Assembly: GCA_965246805.1 (NCBI GenBank)
Contig: CBDFFO010000004.1
Span: forward strand, 80,429 to 144,428
Reading direction: 5' to 3'
From: Schlegelella_A sp965246805
Lineage (GTDB): Bacteria > Pseudomonadota > Gammaproteobacteria > Burkholderiales > Burkholderiaceae_C
DNA: 64,000 bases
The position numbers and the translations under genes were made by a program. Each line of letters starts with the position of its first letter. Within the stretch, counting starts at the first letter, position 1. The notes below the pieces were generated by a model. That model saw nothing but the letters and a program-made list of their open reading frames with translations, searched no databases and had not been told where the DNA came from. Below, one piece after another: positions 26,112-35,012 of this stretch.

Positions 26112-27347
26112 TCAAGACGCGATCAACACGACCGGCAGCGACAGGTGGCCGCGAAAGCGAACCCGCCGCGAGCGTAGCGCCGGCCCCGCGAGGCGGTAGT
26201 GGGGAAAGCGCGCGATGAAGCGGCCGATCGCGACCTTCGCTTCGAGCCGGCCGAGGTTCATGCCGACGCACTGGTGGATGCCGGAGCCGAACGCGAGGTG
26301 GCGATTCGGCGCCCGCGCGATGTCGAGCACGTCGGGCGCGGTGAACACCGTCGGGTCGCGGTTGGCCGCGCCGATGCAGAGCGTCACGCGCGTGCGCGGG
26401 CCGAACGGCTCGCCACCGATCTCGCACGCGCTGGTGCTGATGCGGTTGCCGAGCTGGTTCGAGCTCTCGATGCGCAGGAACTCCTCGATCGCTGTCTTGA
26501 TGAGCCCGGGGTCGGCGACGAGCAGCGCCTTTTGTTCCGGCGCATCGAGCAACGACTTGAGGCCGTTGCCGATCAGGTTGGTCGTCGTCTCGTGGCCGGC
26601 ATTGAGCAGGAAGATGCAGTTGTGCAGCAGTTCGAGCGGTTGCAAGGTCTCGCCGGTCGACGAGTCGCCCTGGATGAGGCGCGTGAGCACATCGGTGTCC
26701 GGGTCGCCCGGCCTGGCGCGCCGCTCGGCGACGAGCCCTTCGAGATAGGCGAGCATGTCTCGCACCGCCGCGTTGCCGCGGGCCTCGAGCGCGGGGGCGA
26801 GCGAAGGCTCGAGCGCGCCGAGAATGGCCAGCGACCAGTCACGCATCGGGCCGCGTTCTTCGGCCGGCACGCCGAGCAGGTTGCCGATCACCTCGACCGG
26901 GATCGCACCGCAGAACGATTCGATCAGATCGATCCGGGCAGGGCCGCGTGCGGCCATGTCGTCGAGCAGCGCGTCGACCAGCGCGACGAGCCGTTCCTCC
27001 ATCGCCGCGATGTGCTTGGGCGTGAGGGCAGCCGCCAGCAGGCGCCGCACGCGCGTGTGCGAAGGCGGGTCGTTGAAGACGAGGCTCGTCGTGTGATGCT
27101 CGAAAAGGTGCGAGCCGGCGCCGTACTTCGGCGCGAACTCTTCGCGCTTGTCGGAACTGAAGGTCGACACGTCCTTGTAGACCGCGACGATGTCGGCGTA
27201 GCGCGTAAGGAACACGCTGCCATCGGGCATCCGCTTCACCGGAGCGGTCTCGCGCAGTGCGCGATAGGTGGGGAACGGGTCGTCGTAGAACGCGTTGGTC
27301 GGACGGGTCAGATCGAACCCCGTGGCGAGCGTTCCATCGAACGTCAT
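26112..27347 (-). CDS. Cytochrome P450 (bacterial class I type)
   Basis: 411 residues. Soluble heme monooxygenase. I-helix oxygen-binding A-G-H-E-T-T (250-255), K-helix E289-F-L-R292, and heme loop F-G-S-G-I-H-Q-C-V-G with the iron ligand Cys360. The domain order and length match the CYP107/CYP109-like bacterial group. No ferredoxin gene is adjacent, so the redox partner must come from elsewhere. It follows a lipoprotein gene by 13 bases and precedes a LivK-like gene by 40, suggesting a three-gene transcript. The substrate is unknown. Confidence 0.92.
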   Translation of the reverse strand: MTFDGTLATGFDLTRPTNAFYDDPFPTYRALRETAPVKRMPDGSVFLTRYADIVAVYKDVSTFSSDKREEFAPKYGAGSHLFEHHTTSLVFNDPPSHTRVRRLLAAALTPKHIAAMEERLVALVDALLDDMAARGPARIDLIESFCGAIPVEVIGNLLGVPAEERGPMRDWSLAILGALEPSLAPALEARGNAAVRDMLAYLEGLVAERRARPGDPDTDVLTRLIQGDSSTGETLQPLELLHNCIFLLNAGHETTTNLIGNGLKSLLDAPEQKALLVADPGLIKTAIEEFLRIESSNQLGNRISTSACEIGGEPFGPRTRVTLCIGAANRDPTVFTAPDVLDIARAPNRHLAFGSGIHQCVGMNLGRLEAKVAIGRFIARFPHYRLAGPALRSRRVRFRGHLSLPVVLIAS

Positions 27348-27360
27348 CGATGATCGGGGG

Positions 27361-27738
27361 TCAGCGAAAGATGTCGCCGCACTGCGACGTGCTCTGCTCG
27401 CCCACCGTGTCGCTCGCGATCTGCGACGTGACGATCCGGCCGTTGCGATCGGCCGTGATGCGCACCCGGCAGAGGTTGTCGTCAGGGCTCATGGTGCCGG
27501 GCGCCACGAACTTCAACTTTGATTGCCAAAGGAAACTCACCGAGCCGTCCGAGCCTTCCTCGCGCGTTCGCGTGCCCCCGTATCGATCGACGAAGTCGGC
27601 GAGCTTCATGCCATTCAGCTTGCGGTTGACGATGCCTTGCGGGTCGCGCTCGGGGTTGCTGAACACGGAACACGCGCCGAGGCCGACCGCACTGGCGGCG
27701 AGCGCAACGACCACGCGGCGGGATCGAACGAGGTTCAC
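27361..27738 (-). CDS. Small lipoprotein, BamE/SmpA-like
   Basis: About 125 residues starting at GTG 27738, with AAGGA 11 bases ahead. Lipoprotein signal: V-V-V-A-L-A-A-S-A-V-G-L-G-A-C, with the lipobox L-G-A-C. The mature part (N-G-M-K-L-A-D-F-V-D-R-Y-G, then V-S-F-L-W-Q-S-K-L) has the look of the BamE/OmlA fold, in which a strongly conserved small motif is followed by beta strands, and two further Cys residues occur near the C-terminus. The BamE family itself is only a weak match. Upstream gene of the P450/LivK transcript. Confidence 0.65.
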   Translation of the reverse strand: MNLVRSRRVVVALAASAVGLGACSVFSNPERDPQGIVNRKLNGMKLADFVDRYGGTRTREEGSDGSVSFLWQSKLKFVAPGTMSPDDNLCRVRITADRNGRIVTSQIASDTVGEQSTSQCGDIFR

Positions 27739-27980
27739 GGGATGGCATCCTTCGAGTGACTCGGCATTCTCGCCCTTTCGCGGTCGGCTGTTTCTCGCCG
27801 GCGAGTGCGTGCGCGATGATCGCAGCGCCGCTGGTCGTCGAGGAGACGCGAGGGGCCCGCATCGGCGAGCGAGTCGCCTGCACAAACGGTCAGACACGCA
27901 TCGCCGCTCAGGGCAAAATCGCGGGGCTGCTGCGGCGTCGTGCCGTCGCGAATCGCCTCACCGCCCAGGGAACTCCACTT

Positions 27981-28346
27981 ATGCGTCTCTCATCCATCGC
28001 CTTGATCGCCGTCGCAAGCAGCCTGCCATCGCTCGCGTCGGCGAGCTGCTTTTCGATCTACACGCGTCAGGACAGGCTCGTCTACCAGTCGACCGTCATC
28101 CCGATCGATCTCGCGCTGCCGATCAGCCAGGGCTTGCGGCCGAGTTTCCCCAACACCCACATGGTGATGGACCCCAACGAGACCTCGTGCACCGAGGTCG
28201 GCCCGGGCAGTTCGAGCGCGCGCGGCGTATCGCGCGATCTGAACCAGAGCATGTCGACCGGCCCGCTCGGCCGGTCGCCGGTCACGCGCGACGCGCGCGC
28301 CCCGGTCTCCACCGCCGTCGGCTCGCGCAACGCGGCCGGCAGGTAA
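27981..28346 (+). CDS. Small secreted protein of unknown function
   Basis: 121 residues. Signal peptide of about 21 residues (R-L-S-S-I-A-L-I-A-V-A-S-S, cut after A-S-A), then a short Cys-containing region: S-C-F-S-I-Y near 22-27 and T-S-C-T-E-V near 67-72, which could form one disulfide. A Ser/Arg-rich tail follows. I recognise no domain. The stop lies 66 bases ahead of the AsmA-like gene's proposed start, in the same frame, so they may be co-transcribed. The ATG at 27981 is preceded by a poor ribosome site. Confidence 0.65.
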   Translation: MRLSSIALIAVASSLPSLASASCFSIYTRQDRLVYQSTVIPIDLALPISQGLRPSFPNTHMVMDPNETSCTEVGPGSSSARGVSRDLNQSMSTGPLGRSPVTRDARAPVSTAVGSRNAAGR

Positions 28347-28412
28347 CCCGCTCGCCGGTCGCGCAGCGCCGGCGCGAACCTTCACGAACCCTCGCTCAGA
28401 AGGGAAGCCGCC

Positions 28413-30296
28413 CTGTCGATTCGCCGACCTGAGCTGCGGCGTCGCACCGTCATCGGGCTCGCGTGCGCAGGCGTGCTGGCTGCCCTCGTCGTCGCGTTCG
28501 ACTGGAACTGGCTGAAGCCACCCCTCGAACACCACCTGTCGGCGAAGTCGCATCGCGCGGTTCGCATCGGCGACCTGCACGTGAGCTTCGGTGCGGGTTG
28601 GCAGCCGACGGTGCGCTTGCGCCAGGTCTTCGTCGAGAACGCGCCATGGGCCTCGAAGCGGCCCCTTGCCCAGATCGGCGAAGCGGCGTTCACGCTCGAC
28701 GCGACCAGTCTCCTCGCCGACCTGACGGTCGTGACGCGCCTGCGCCTGGTCGATGCGGAGGTGAGCATGGAACGCGAGGCCGATGGCCTGCGCAACTGGC
28801 GCCTCACGCGGCCCGACGATCGCGGGCCGGGACGCATCCGCGTGCAGCGGCTCGAAGCGCAACGCACCCACCTCGCGATCATCGACAAGATGTCCGATAT
28901 CGAGATCGATGCGGTGACATCGCCGATCGACAAGCCCGCGGTCGAGGGCGGCGTCGCTCTGTCCAACGCCATCGTCCTGTCGGGCCGCCTGCACACCGCG
29001 ATCTTCAAGGCAAATGTCGCGACCACCGACACGCTGACGCTACGCGACACCGGCGAGCTCTTCTCGTGGCGCGCCCGGTTGATGTCCGGCGACACCACAC
29101 TCGACATCGATGGCCGCGCGGGCGACATCCTGCGACAGGTTGCGATCGATGGGCACGTCGTGTTGCAGGGCCAGAGTCTCGCGGGTCTGCAGCCGTGGGC
29201 GCGCACGGCCCTGCCCGCCTCGCGACCCTATCGCCTGGATGCGCACATGACGAAGACCGGGCCGCGTGCCGAGTGGTCGTCGCTGGTCGGGCAGGTCGGT
29301 CGTTCGCGAGTGCAGGGCCGGTTCGCGTTCGAGCGGGCGAACGGTCGCACATCGATCGGGGCCGACCTGCAGAGCCCGTTCGTCGACGCCGGTGACGTCG
29401 ACTGGTCGTCGCTGCGACGGGCGGCTTCGGTCATGGCGTCTGCTTCGGCCTCCTTTCCTGCGCCGGCATCGGCGTTGGCATCGCCTTCAAGCGCGTCGAG
29501 CATTACCACGCGCAGTGCCCGTGCGCCTAACCGTGGCCCGATCGACAGCGATCGCCTGCGCGGCCTCGACGCCGACATCGCGCTGCGCATCGACAGACTC
29601 GAGGGCACGCCGATCCATGCGGTGCAAGGCCTGCAACTGCAGGCCAACGCGAAGGCCGGCGTGCTTTCGCTGTCGACGTTCGATCTCGGTCTGGCCGGTG
29701 GCCACGTGACCGGCCAGGCGACGCTCGACGCGACGGCCGACACGCCGACGTCGCAAGCCCGATTCGCGATGCGGCACGTCCAACTCGGCGGCCTGCTGCC
29801 CGAGCGCGGCGACAAGAAACGCATCGCCGGGTTCCTCGATGGCCGCGCCGATCTGCAGGCACGCGGCCCAAGCCTCGACGCATGGCTCGCCGACGCGAAC
29901 GGATCAGCCCGCTTGAACCTCACGGCCGGCAGCATCGCCAAGCTGCTCGACGGCGAACTCGGCCTCGACGGCGCGCGGATCGCCGGTGCGTGGCTGACCG
30001 ATGCCGAACAGGTGCCGATCCGCTGCGCGGTCCTTGCGCTCGATCTGCGGGCCGGCCAGGCGACGCTGCGCGAGCTCGCGCTCGATACCGACAAGACCAC
30101 CCTCGTCGGCACCGGTCGCATCGACTTGCGCGCGCGCTCGCTAGATCTCGTGCTCACGCCGCAATCGAAGTCGGCCGGTTTGCTGACTTTGCGGCGTTCG
30201 ATCCGCGTCAGCGGCCCCTGGAAGAAGCCCGACCTGAAGCTGGTTGACAAGCTCGCATCGCCGGGCGCGCCAGCCACCGCTGCGTGCAAGGCGTGA
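28413..30296 (+). CDS. AsmA-family inner-membrane-anchored protein
   Basis: About 627 residues from the proposed non-ATG start at CTG 28413; the first conventional start (GTG 28473) would remove half of the N-terminal membrane helix. Ribosome-binding-like AGAAGGGAAG lies at 28398-28407, close to the CTG. One N-terminal helix (T-V-I-G-L-A-C-A-G-V-L-A-A-L-V-V-A-F) is followed by D-W-N-W-L-K-P-P-L-E, the signature of AsmA-like proteins. The remainder is a long beta-rich groove domain; the C-terminal AsmA_2 part has Ala/Leu/Asp repeats near the end. Family members are thought to carry lipids between membranes. An Ala/Ser-rich insert is near residues 340-365. Confidence 0.85.
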   Translation: MSIRRPELRRRTVIGLACAGVLAALVVAFDWNWLKPPLEHHLSAKSHRAVRIGDLHVSFGAGWQPTVRLRQVFVENAPWASKRPLAQIGEAAFTLDATSLLADLTVVTRLRLVDAEVSMEREADGLRNWRLTRPDDRGPGRIRVQRLEAQRTHLAIIDKMSDIEIDAVTSPIDKPAVEGGVALSNAIVLSGRLHTAIFKANVATTDTLTLRDTGELFSWRARLMSGDTTLDIDGRAGDILRQVAIDGHVVLQGQSLAGLQPWARTALPASRPYRLDAHMTKTGPRAEWSSLVGQVGRSRVQGRFAFERANGRTSIGADLQSPFVDAGDVDWSSLRRAASVMASASASFPAPASALASPSSASSITTRSARAPNRGPIDSDRLRGLDADIALRIDRLEGTPIHAVQGLQLQANAKAGVLSLSTFDLGLAGGHVTGQATLDATADTPTSQARFAMRHVQLGGLLPERGDKKRIAGFLDGRADLQARGPSLDAWLADANGSARLNLTAGSIAKLLDGELGLDGARIAGAWLTDAEQVPIRCAVLALDLRAGQATLRELALDTDKTTLVGTGRIDLRARSLDLVLTPQSKSAGLLTLRRSIRVSGPWKKPDLKLVDKLASPGAPATAACKA

Positions 30297-30312
30297 CGCG
30301 GACTGCAGCCCG

Positions 30313-32064
30313 TCAGTATCCCAACGACAGCCCGCTCCGATAGCGCGGATCGATCGCGCCGTAGAACCGGTTCTTGCCGACCGGCTTGCCGCCGAGGGAC
30401 GGCGCGCCGATCAGGATCGCGGCCACGTGGTTCTGCGGCCGTTGCGCGACGATGGTGTGGCCCATCGCGGCCAACAACTTCTGCGTGTCGGGGTTCAGCG
30501 CATACGGCTCGGCGTAGACCTGGTCGGGCAGCCACTGCTCGTGGAAGCGCGGCGCGTCGACCGCCTCCTGCACCGTCATGCCGTAGTCGATCACGTTGAT
30601 GAGCGTGTGCACGACCGTCGTGATGATCCGGCTGCCACCCGGCGTGCCGAGCACCATCACCGGCTGCCCCCCTTTCGAGACGATGGTCGGGCTCATCGAA
30701 CTCAGGGGCTTCTTGGCCGGAGCGATCGAATTGGCCTGACCCTGCACCAGGCCGTACAGGTTCGGCACGCCGACCTTCACGGTGAAATCGTCCATCTCGT
30801 TGTTGAGGATCACGCCGGTGCCCTCGGCCGTGACCTTCGCACCGAACCAGTCGTTGAGCGTGTACGTCACGCCGACCACGTTGCCGAACCGATCGGCGAT
30901 CGAGTAGTGGGTGGTGTTGCTGCCTTCGTGCGGCGGCGTGCCGGGTCTGACCTCGCGTGAGACGCCAGCCTTCGCGAGGTCGATCACGTCGCGCACGCGT
31001 GCGGCGTAGGCCTTCGACGTGAGCCGTGCGATCGGGTTGTCGACGAAGTCGGGGTCGCCGAGCTCGTGGTTGCGGTCGAGGTAGGCGTGCCGCATCGCTT
31101 CGATCTGCACATGCACGGCAGCGGCCGAGCGGAAGCCCAGCGCCTGCAACGGGTAACCCTCGAGCACGTTCAGGATCTCGCAGATCGCGACGCCGCCCGA
31201 GCTCGGTGGCGGTGCCGCGACGATGTGATAACCGCGGTAATCACATTCCACCGGCGCCAGCTCGCGCACCCGGTAGTGGTCGAAATCGGCTTGCGTGAGG
31301 AGGCCGTGGCCGGCCTGGCTCGACGCGATCAGCGCCGCGGCGACCGGTCCCTTGTAGAAGCCATCGGCGCCGCGTTCGGCGATCGCCCGGAGCGTGCGGG
31401 CGAGGTCGCGTTGCACGAGGGGGTCGCCGGCGGTCACGGCCTTGCCGTTCCGGAAGAAGATGCGCACGCTCGCCGCGTCGGCCTCCAAACCGCTCGAGGC
31501 AACGTCGAACATGTAGGCGTCGCCATCGTCCAGCGTGAAGCCGCGCTCGGCGAGGGCGATGGCGGGTGCGATCAGCTCGCCGCGCGGCCTGGTGCCGTAG
31601 CGCTTGCGCGCGAGCTCGAGGCCGGCCACCGTGCCCGGCACCGCGACCGCGAGATGGCCGAGGGTCGAGCGCTTCGGGATCACCTCGCCGTTCGCATCGA
31701 GATACATGTCGCGCGTGGCGGTGAGCGGCGCGGCTTCGCGGAAATCGAAGAAGGTCTTCCTGCCGTCGGCGAGCTGCAGCGTCATGTAGCCGCCGCCGCC
31801 CAGGTTGCCGGCCGCCGGGTAGACCACCGCGAGCGCGTAGCCGACAGCCACCGCCGCATCGATCGCGTTGCCGCCGCGCTTCAGCACGTCAACGCCGATC
31901 TTCGTGGCCAGGCGCTGTGCCGTCACCACCATGCCGTGCTCGCCGCCGACCGGCGCGAGCGAGGCGGCGCGAGCCGCCGGCACGACGCTGGAAAAGGCCC
32001 CGAACGTCAGCCACATGAAAGCACTCCATCGTGCGAAAAGATGTGTCGAAATGTGCTTTCTCAT
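30313..32064 (-). CDS. ggt: Gamma-glutamyltranspeptidase, periplasmic
   Basis: 583 residues. Hydrolyses and transfers the gamma-glutamyl group of glutathione. Signal peptide (M-W-L-T-F-G-A-F-S-S-V-V near 17-28, cut after A-R-A). Autoprocessing and catalytic site: S-N-T-T-H-Y-S at 382-388, with Thr385 equivalent to the N-terminal nucleophile of the small subunit. Large-subunit residues include G-G-N-A-I-D-A-A-V-A near 64-73 and G-G-G-Y-M near 90-94; the small subunit ends P-R-F-H-E-Q-W-L-P-D near 519-528. It fits a window that also makes glutathione (gshA). Single gene, convergent with the AsmA-like gene. Confidence 0.94.
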   Translation of the reverse strand: MRKHISTHLFARWSAFMWLTFGAFSSVVPAARAASLAPVGGEHGMVVTAQRLATKIGVDVLKRGGNAIDAAVAVGYALAVVYPAAGNLGGGGYMTLQLADGRKTFFDFREAAPLTATRDMYLDANGEVIPKRSTLGHLAVAVPGTVAGLELARKRYGTRPRGELIAPAIALAERGFTLDDGDAYMFDVASSGLEADAASVRIFFRNGKAVTAGDPLVQRDLARTLRAIAERGADGFYKGPVAAALIASSQAGHGLLTQADFDHYRVRELAPVECDYRGYHIVAAPPPSSGGVAICEILNVLEGYPLQALGFRSAAAVHVQIEAMRHAYLDRNHELGDPDFVDNPIARLTSKAYAARVRDVIDLAKAGVSREVRPGTPPHEGSNTTHYSIADRFGNVVGVTYTLNDWFGAKVTAEGTGVILNNEMDDFTVKVGVPNLYGLVQGQANSIAPAKKPLSSMSPTIVSKGGQPVMVLGTPGGSRIITTVVHTLINVIDYGMTVQEAVDAPRFHEQWLPDQVYAEPYALNPDTQKLLAAMGHTIVAQRPQNHVAAILIGAPSLGGKPVGKNRFYGAIDPRYRSGLSLGY

Positions 32065-32171
32065 TGGCTCAGTTTATGCGGCGCGATACCGTGCCGAAAT
32101 GCCGCGTGGAGCCTCGCGCGAGAGGGGTTTGGTCACAGACAACGCGGGGCTCGCATCGATAAGATGAATTC

Positions 32172-33335
32172 GTGATGAAGATGCGCCTATCTCTCCCCCT
32201 CGTCTCTTGCCGGTCCGCCACGCGGCTGAAGACGGTGCTCGCCATCGTGGCCGCCGCTCTCGGCCTGGTGTCGCTATCCGGCTGCAGCCCGGTCAGCCTG
32301 GTGATGAGTGCCACGGGCGTCGCGACGGATACCAGCATGACGTGGGACATCGTCAAGCACCTTCACACCAAGCTCACCGAAGACGACCCGCGCGCGTGCT
32401 TTCTCGTCAACAGCGTGCAGCGCGCGCTGAACGGCCGCTGCGGCGCGTTCGTGCCGGGCAGCCTGACGGCGGCCGACATCGCGAACTCCGGCTACTCGGG
32501 TTGCATCGTCGACATCGCGGTGCGCGACCCCAAACTGTGGCCCGCGGTGCCGGAACTGATCGAGAAAGGCGCGCGGCCGGCGACCTGCGTGATCTCGCCG
32601 CTCGCCGAGCTCGCCGAACTCCACCCGTGCCCCGATTTTTCGAAGGCGTCGCCGGCGGTGCTCGCGTCGCTGCGCCAGCTCGCCGAGACCGACCCGCGCG
32701 CCGTTCGCCACGACGTGTTCCGCATGTTGAGCTGCCCGAGCGCACGTGTCGCCGGGCTCGATCACGTGCTCGAGGGCTGGCTCGACAAGGGCCGGCTCGA
32801 ACCCGGCAAGCTTTCGTTCAGCCCGCTCGGCGCCTTGCACCCGGAGATGATCCAGTCGCGTTTCAGTCGTGAACTCGAGGTAGCCGGCCACAGCGCCGAG
32901 AGCGCGATGGGTTCATACGACGGCGCGTTGCCGAGCGGCTTTGAGGAAGCGCTGCGCACCAGCGACTACGCCGCCCTCGAGTGGTGGTTCTACCGCGTGC
33001 CGCGCCTAGCCAGCAAGGTGCCGCCGATGCACGGCGGTGAGCTCGCGTGGCTGCCGCTGCAACGCGTGCTGGTGCCGAATTTCCTGGCCGCGCCAGAAAC
33101 GCGCAAGCGGATGGTCGAGTTCCTGATGCACCACGGCGCGAGCCCGTGGGCGCATCTGCCGTTCGACCCGAACCGGTCGATCGTCAACTACGCGCAGTCG
33201 GTGAAGAGCCCGCTCGTCGCGCTGCTTGATCCGCCGGTGAAGCTGCAGCCGGCGGCGCCGAAGGTGGCGCAGGCGCCGGCCGGCGATGCGAGCTTGCGCA
33301 GCGCCATGCACGGGCAATCGGCGCGCACGCCGTAA
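32172..33335 (+). CDS. Lipoprotein of unknown function with helical repeats
   Basis: 387 residues starting at GTG 32172 or ATG 32175; the two differ by one residue. The leader ends L-G-L-V-S-L-S-G-C, a good lipobox with Cys near 38. The mature part is rich in helix-forming pairs and contains several Cys residues (C-F-L-V-N, R-C-G-A-F, G-C-I-V-D). The C-terminal section, E-A-L-R-T-S-D-Y-A-A-L-E-W-W-F then V-E-F-L-M-H-H-G-A-S-P, resembles an ankyrin repeat (H-G-A-S-P is a common turn). I cannot place it in a known family. Confidence 0.75.
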   Translation: MMKMRLSLPLVSCRSATRLKTVLAIVAAALGLVSLSGCSPVSLVMSATGVATDTSMTWDIVKHLHTKLTEDDPRACFLVNSVQRALNGRCGAFVPGSLTAADIANSGYSGCIVDIAVRDPKLWPAVPELIEKGARPATCVISPLAELAELHPCPDFSKASPAVLASLRQLAETDPRAVRHDVFRMLSCPSARVAGLDHVLEGWLDKGRLEPGKLSFSPLGALHPEMIQSRFSRELEVAGHSAESAMGSYDGALPSGFEEALRTSDYAALEWWFYRVPRLASKVPPMHGGELAWLPLQRVLVPNFLAAPETRKRMVEFLMHHGASPWAHLPFDPNRSIVNYAQSVKSPLVALLDPPVKLQPAAPKVAQAPAGDASLRSAMHGQSARTP

Positions 33336-33345
33336 GGCAGGGAAC

Positions 33346-34020
33346 TCAGTCGTTCGCGAAGCTGTAAGGCCCGCCGCGCTCGAGCGCGCGCGCATAAGCC
33401 GGCCGTGCGTGAATGCGCTTCAGATAAGCCATCAGATGGGGCCGACCCGCATCGAGCCCGGCGCGCTGCCGCGACGCTTCGACCGGAAAGCTCATCTGGA
33501 TGTCGGCCGCGCTGAATTCGCTGCCCGCGAACCACTCGCTCTGGCCGAGTTCGGCTTCCATGAAATCGAGCTGGCGTTGCAGGTTCGGGTCCACCATCGC
33601 CTTCAACACCCGATCCGAAATGCCCCTGGCGACCGGCTTCGCGAAGAACGGCATCTTCGACGTCTTGATGCGCTCGAAGATCAGCTTCAGCAGCAGCGGC
33701 GACATCGCCGAGCCTTCGGAGAAGTGCAGCCAGTACACGTAACGCCGATGCTCCGGCGTGCCGCGTGCGGGCATCAGACGGCCACCGCCATGGGCCTCGA
33801 GCAGGTACTCGACGATCGCGCCCGATTCGGCCATCGTGACGTCGCCATCGGTGATGACCGGCGACTTGCCGAGCGGGTGCACCTTCAACAGCTCGGGCGG
33901 GGCCAGCATCGTCTCGGGGTTGCGCTGGTGCTTCTTCAGTTCGTACGGCAGGCCGAGCTCTTCGAGCAGCCAAAGCACGCGCTGCGAGCGCGAGTGGTTG
34001 AGGTGGTGGACGGTGATCAT
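33346..34020 (-). CDS. Glutathione S-transferase
   Basis: 224 residues. Conjugates glutathione to electrophiles or acts as a thiol-dependent reductase. N-terminal thioredoxin-like domain (1-80): H-S-R-S-Q-R-V-L-W-L near 9-18 contains the catalytic Ser/Tyr region, followed by the cis-Pro segment K-S-P-V-I and G-A-I-V-E-Y near 66-71. The all-helical C-terminal domain (about 90-215) has L-x-x-R-P-A-Y-x-R-A near its end. Resembles the GSTs of the S. cerevisiae-like/Nu groups; the exact class is not clear. It is convergent with the lipoprotein gene, stop codons 10 bases apart. The start at ATG 34020 gives the canonical M-I-T-V-H-H-L-N. Confidence 0.9.
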   Translation of the reverse strand: MITVHHLNHSRSQRVLWLLEELGLPYELKKHQRNPETMLAPPELLKVHPLGKSPVITDGDVTMAESGAIVEYLLEAHGGGRLMPARGTPEHRRYVYWLHFSEGSAMSPLLLKLIFERIKTSKMPFFAKPVARGISDRVLKAMVDPNLQRQLDFMEAELGQSEWFAGSEFSAADIQMSFPVEASRQRAGLDAGRPHLMAYLKRIHARPAYARALERGGPYSFAND

Positions 34021-34127
34021 GGGCGCTGCCGATGGCGTGGTGAGCGAACACCATTGTCGGTCGATGTGACCGAGGGCAGCCATCGCGAGGGCGCTGCTCC
34101 TGACATCTGGACACGCGCTCGAGCACC

Positions 34128-35012
34128 CTACTGCATCGGAGTCGCACGGCCGCCCGGACGAAAGCCTTCGGCCCGCAGCACGGCCCGGATCCCCTCGATC
34201 ATCGTCGCGGGCGCCAGATACTCGGGATGGGCGCGAAAGAGTGCGGCAGCGTCGCTCATGCGCACGAGAGCCCCGAAAGCGCGTTCGGCGTCGCTGATCT
34301 CGCGCGGCCCGATGGCCATCAGCGGGATCGCCCGCCCTGAGGGCGCCGCTGCAGCCAGCGCGCGCAGTGCCGGTGCCTGCTTCTCGCAGCGACAGGCGGC
34401 GGTGGCGCTGACGAGCCCGCAGGTCTTCTTCAGGAACGGGTCGAGCGAGCGACGCGCCCGAGACAGGCGCTGGCGGTAGGCCGCGGGCGCGATATCGAGC
34501 ACCTCGGCGCCTTCGTCGGCAGACACGCCGAACACGGTATCGAGCACGTAGGCGAGGCGCTGCTCGCGGTCGAGCGTCATCAGCATGTTCTGGGTGCAAC
34601 CGATCGCCACCTGTCGGGCCGCCAGCTTGTCTTCGGGGGTGAGCGGCGTGCCGGGGCCGGCGAGCGTCAGCGAAGCGCCGAAGTCGAGGCCGGCATGCAG
34701 ACGCTCGGCCATCGACTCGAGCGAGGTCTCTGGCGACTCGCGGCTGCGCGTCAGCGCCGTCAGCAGGTGGTTGCGCGCGACTCGGAAGACCCAGGTTGCG
34801 AATGCCGCTTCGCCGCGATAGCCGGCCAGGTGGGTCACGACTTTCAGCAAGATCTCCTGGGTTGCGTCGCCGGCGTCTTCGCGGTTGCCGAGCATGCGCA
34901 CGGCGCAATTGAACACGCCCGGCTGAATCGCCCGCAGCAAAGCGTCGATCGATGCCAAGTCGCCCTCGACGGCGGCGGCCAGCAGGCCCGGCTCGGGTTC
35001 GGCGATCTTCAT
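34128..35012 (-). CDS. ECF-type RNA polymerase sigma factor
   Basis: 294 residues. Region 2 near 15-85 (G-V-F-N-C-A-V-R-M-L-G-N-R-E-D-A-G-D-A-T-Q, -10 recognition region A-T-W-V-F-R-V-A-R-N), then a 35-residue spacer, region 4 near 125-185 (A-E-V-L-D-I-A-P-A-A-Y-R-Q-R-L-S-R-A-R). The C-terminal extension (about 190-294) contains C-G-L, C-R-C in a Cys-rich segment, and could sense or bind metal. The start overlaps the stop of the upstream exported-protein gene (ATGA), so the two are co-translated; no anti-sigma gene is adjacent, and the extension may serve as built-in control. Confidence 0.88.
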   Translation of the reverse strand: MKIAEPEPGLLAAAVEGDLASIDALLRAIQPGVFNCAVRMLGNREDAGDATQEILLKVVTHLAGYRGEAAFATWVFRVARNHLLTALTRSRESPETSLESMAERLHAGLDFGASLTLAGPGTPLTPEDKLAARQVAIGCTQNMLMTLDREQRLAYVLDTVFGVSADEGAEVLDIAPAAYRQRLSRARRSLDPFLKKTCGLVSATAACRCEKQAPALRALAAAAPSGRAIPLMAIGPREISDAERAFGALVRMSDAAALFRAHPEYLAPATMIEGIRAVLRAEGFRPGGRATPMQ

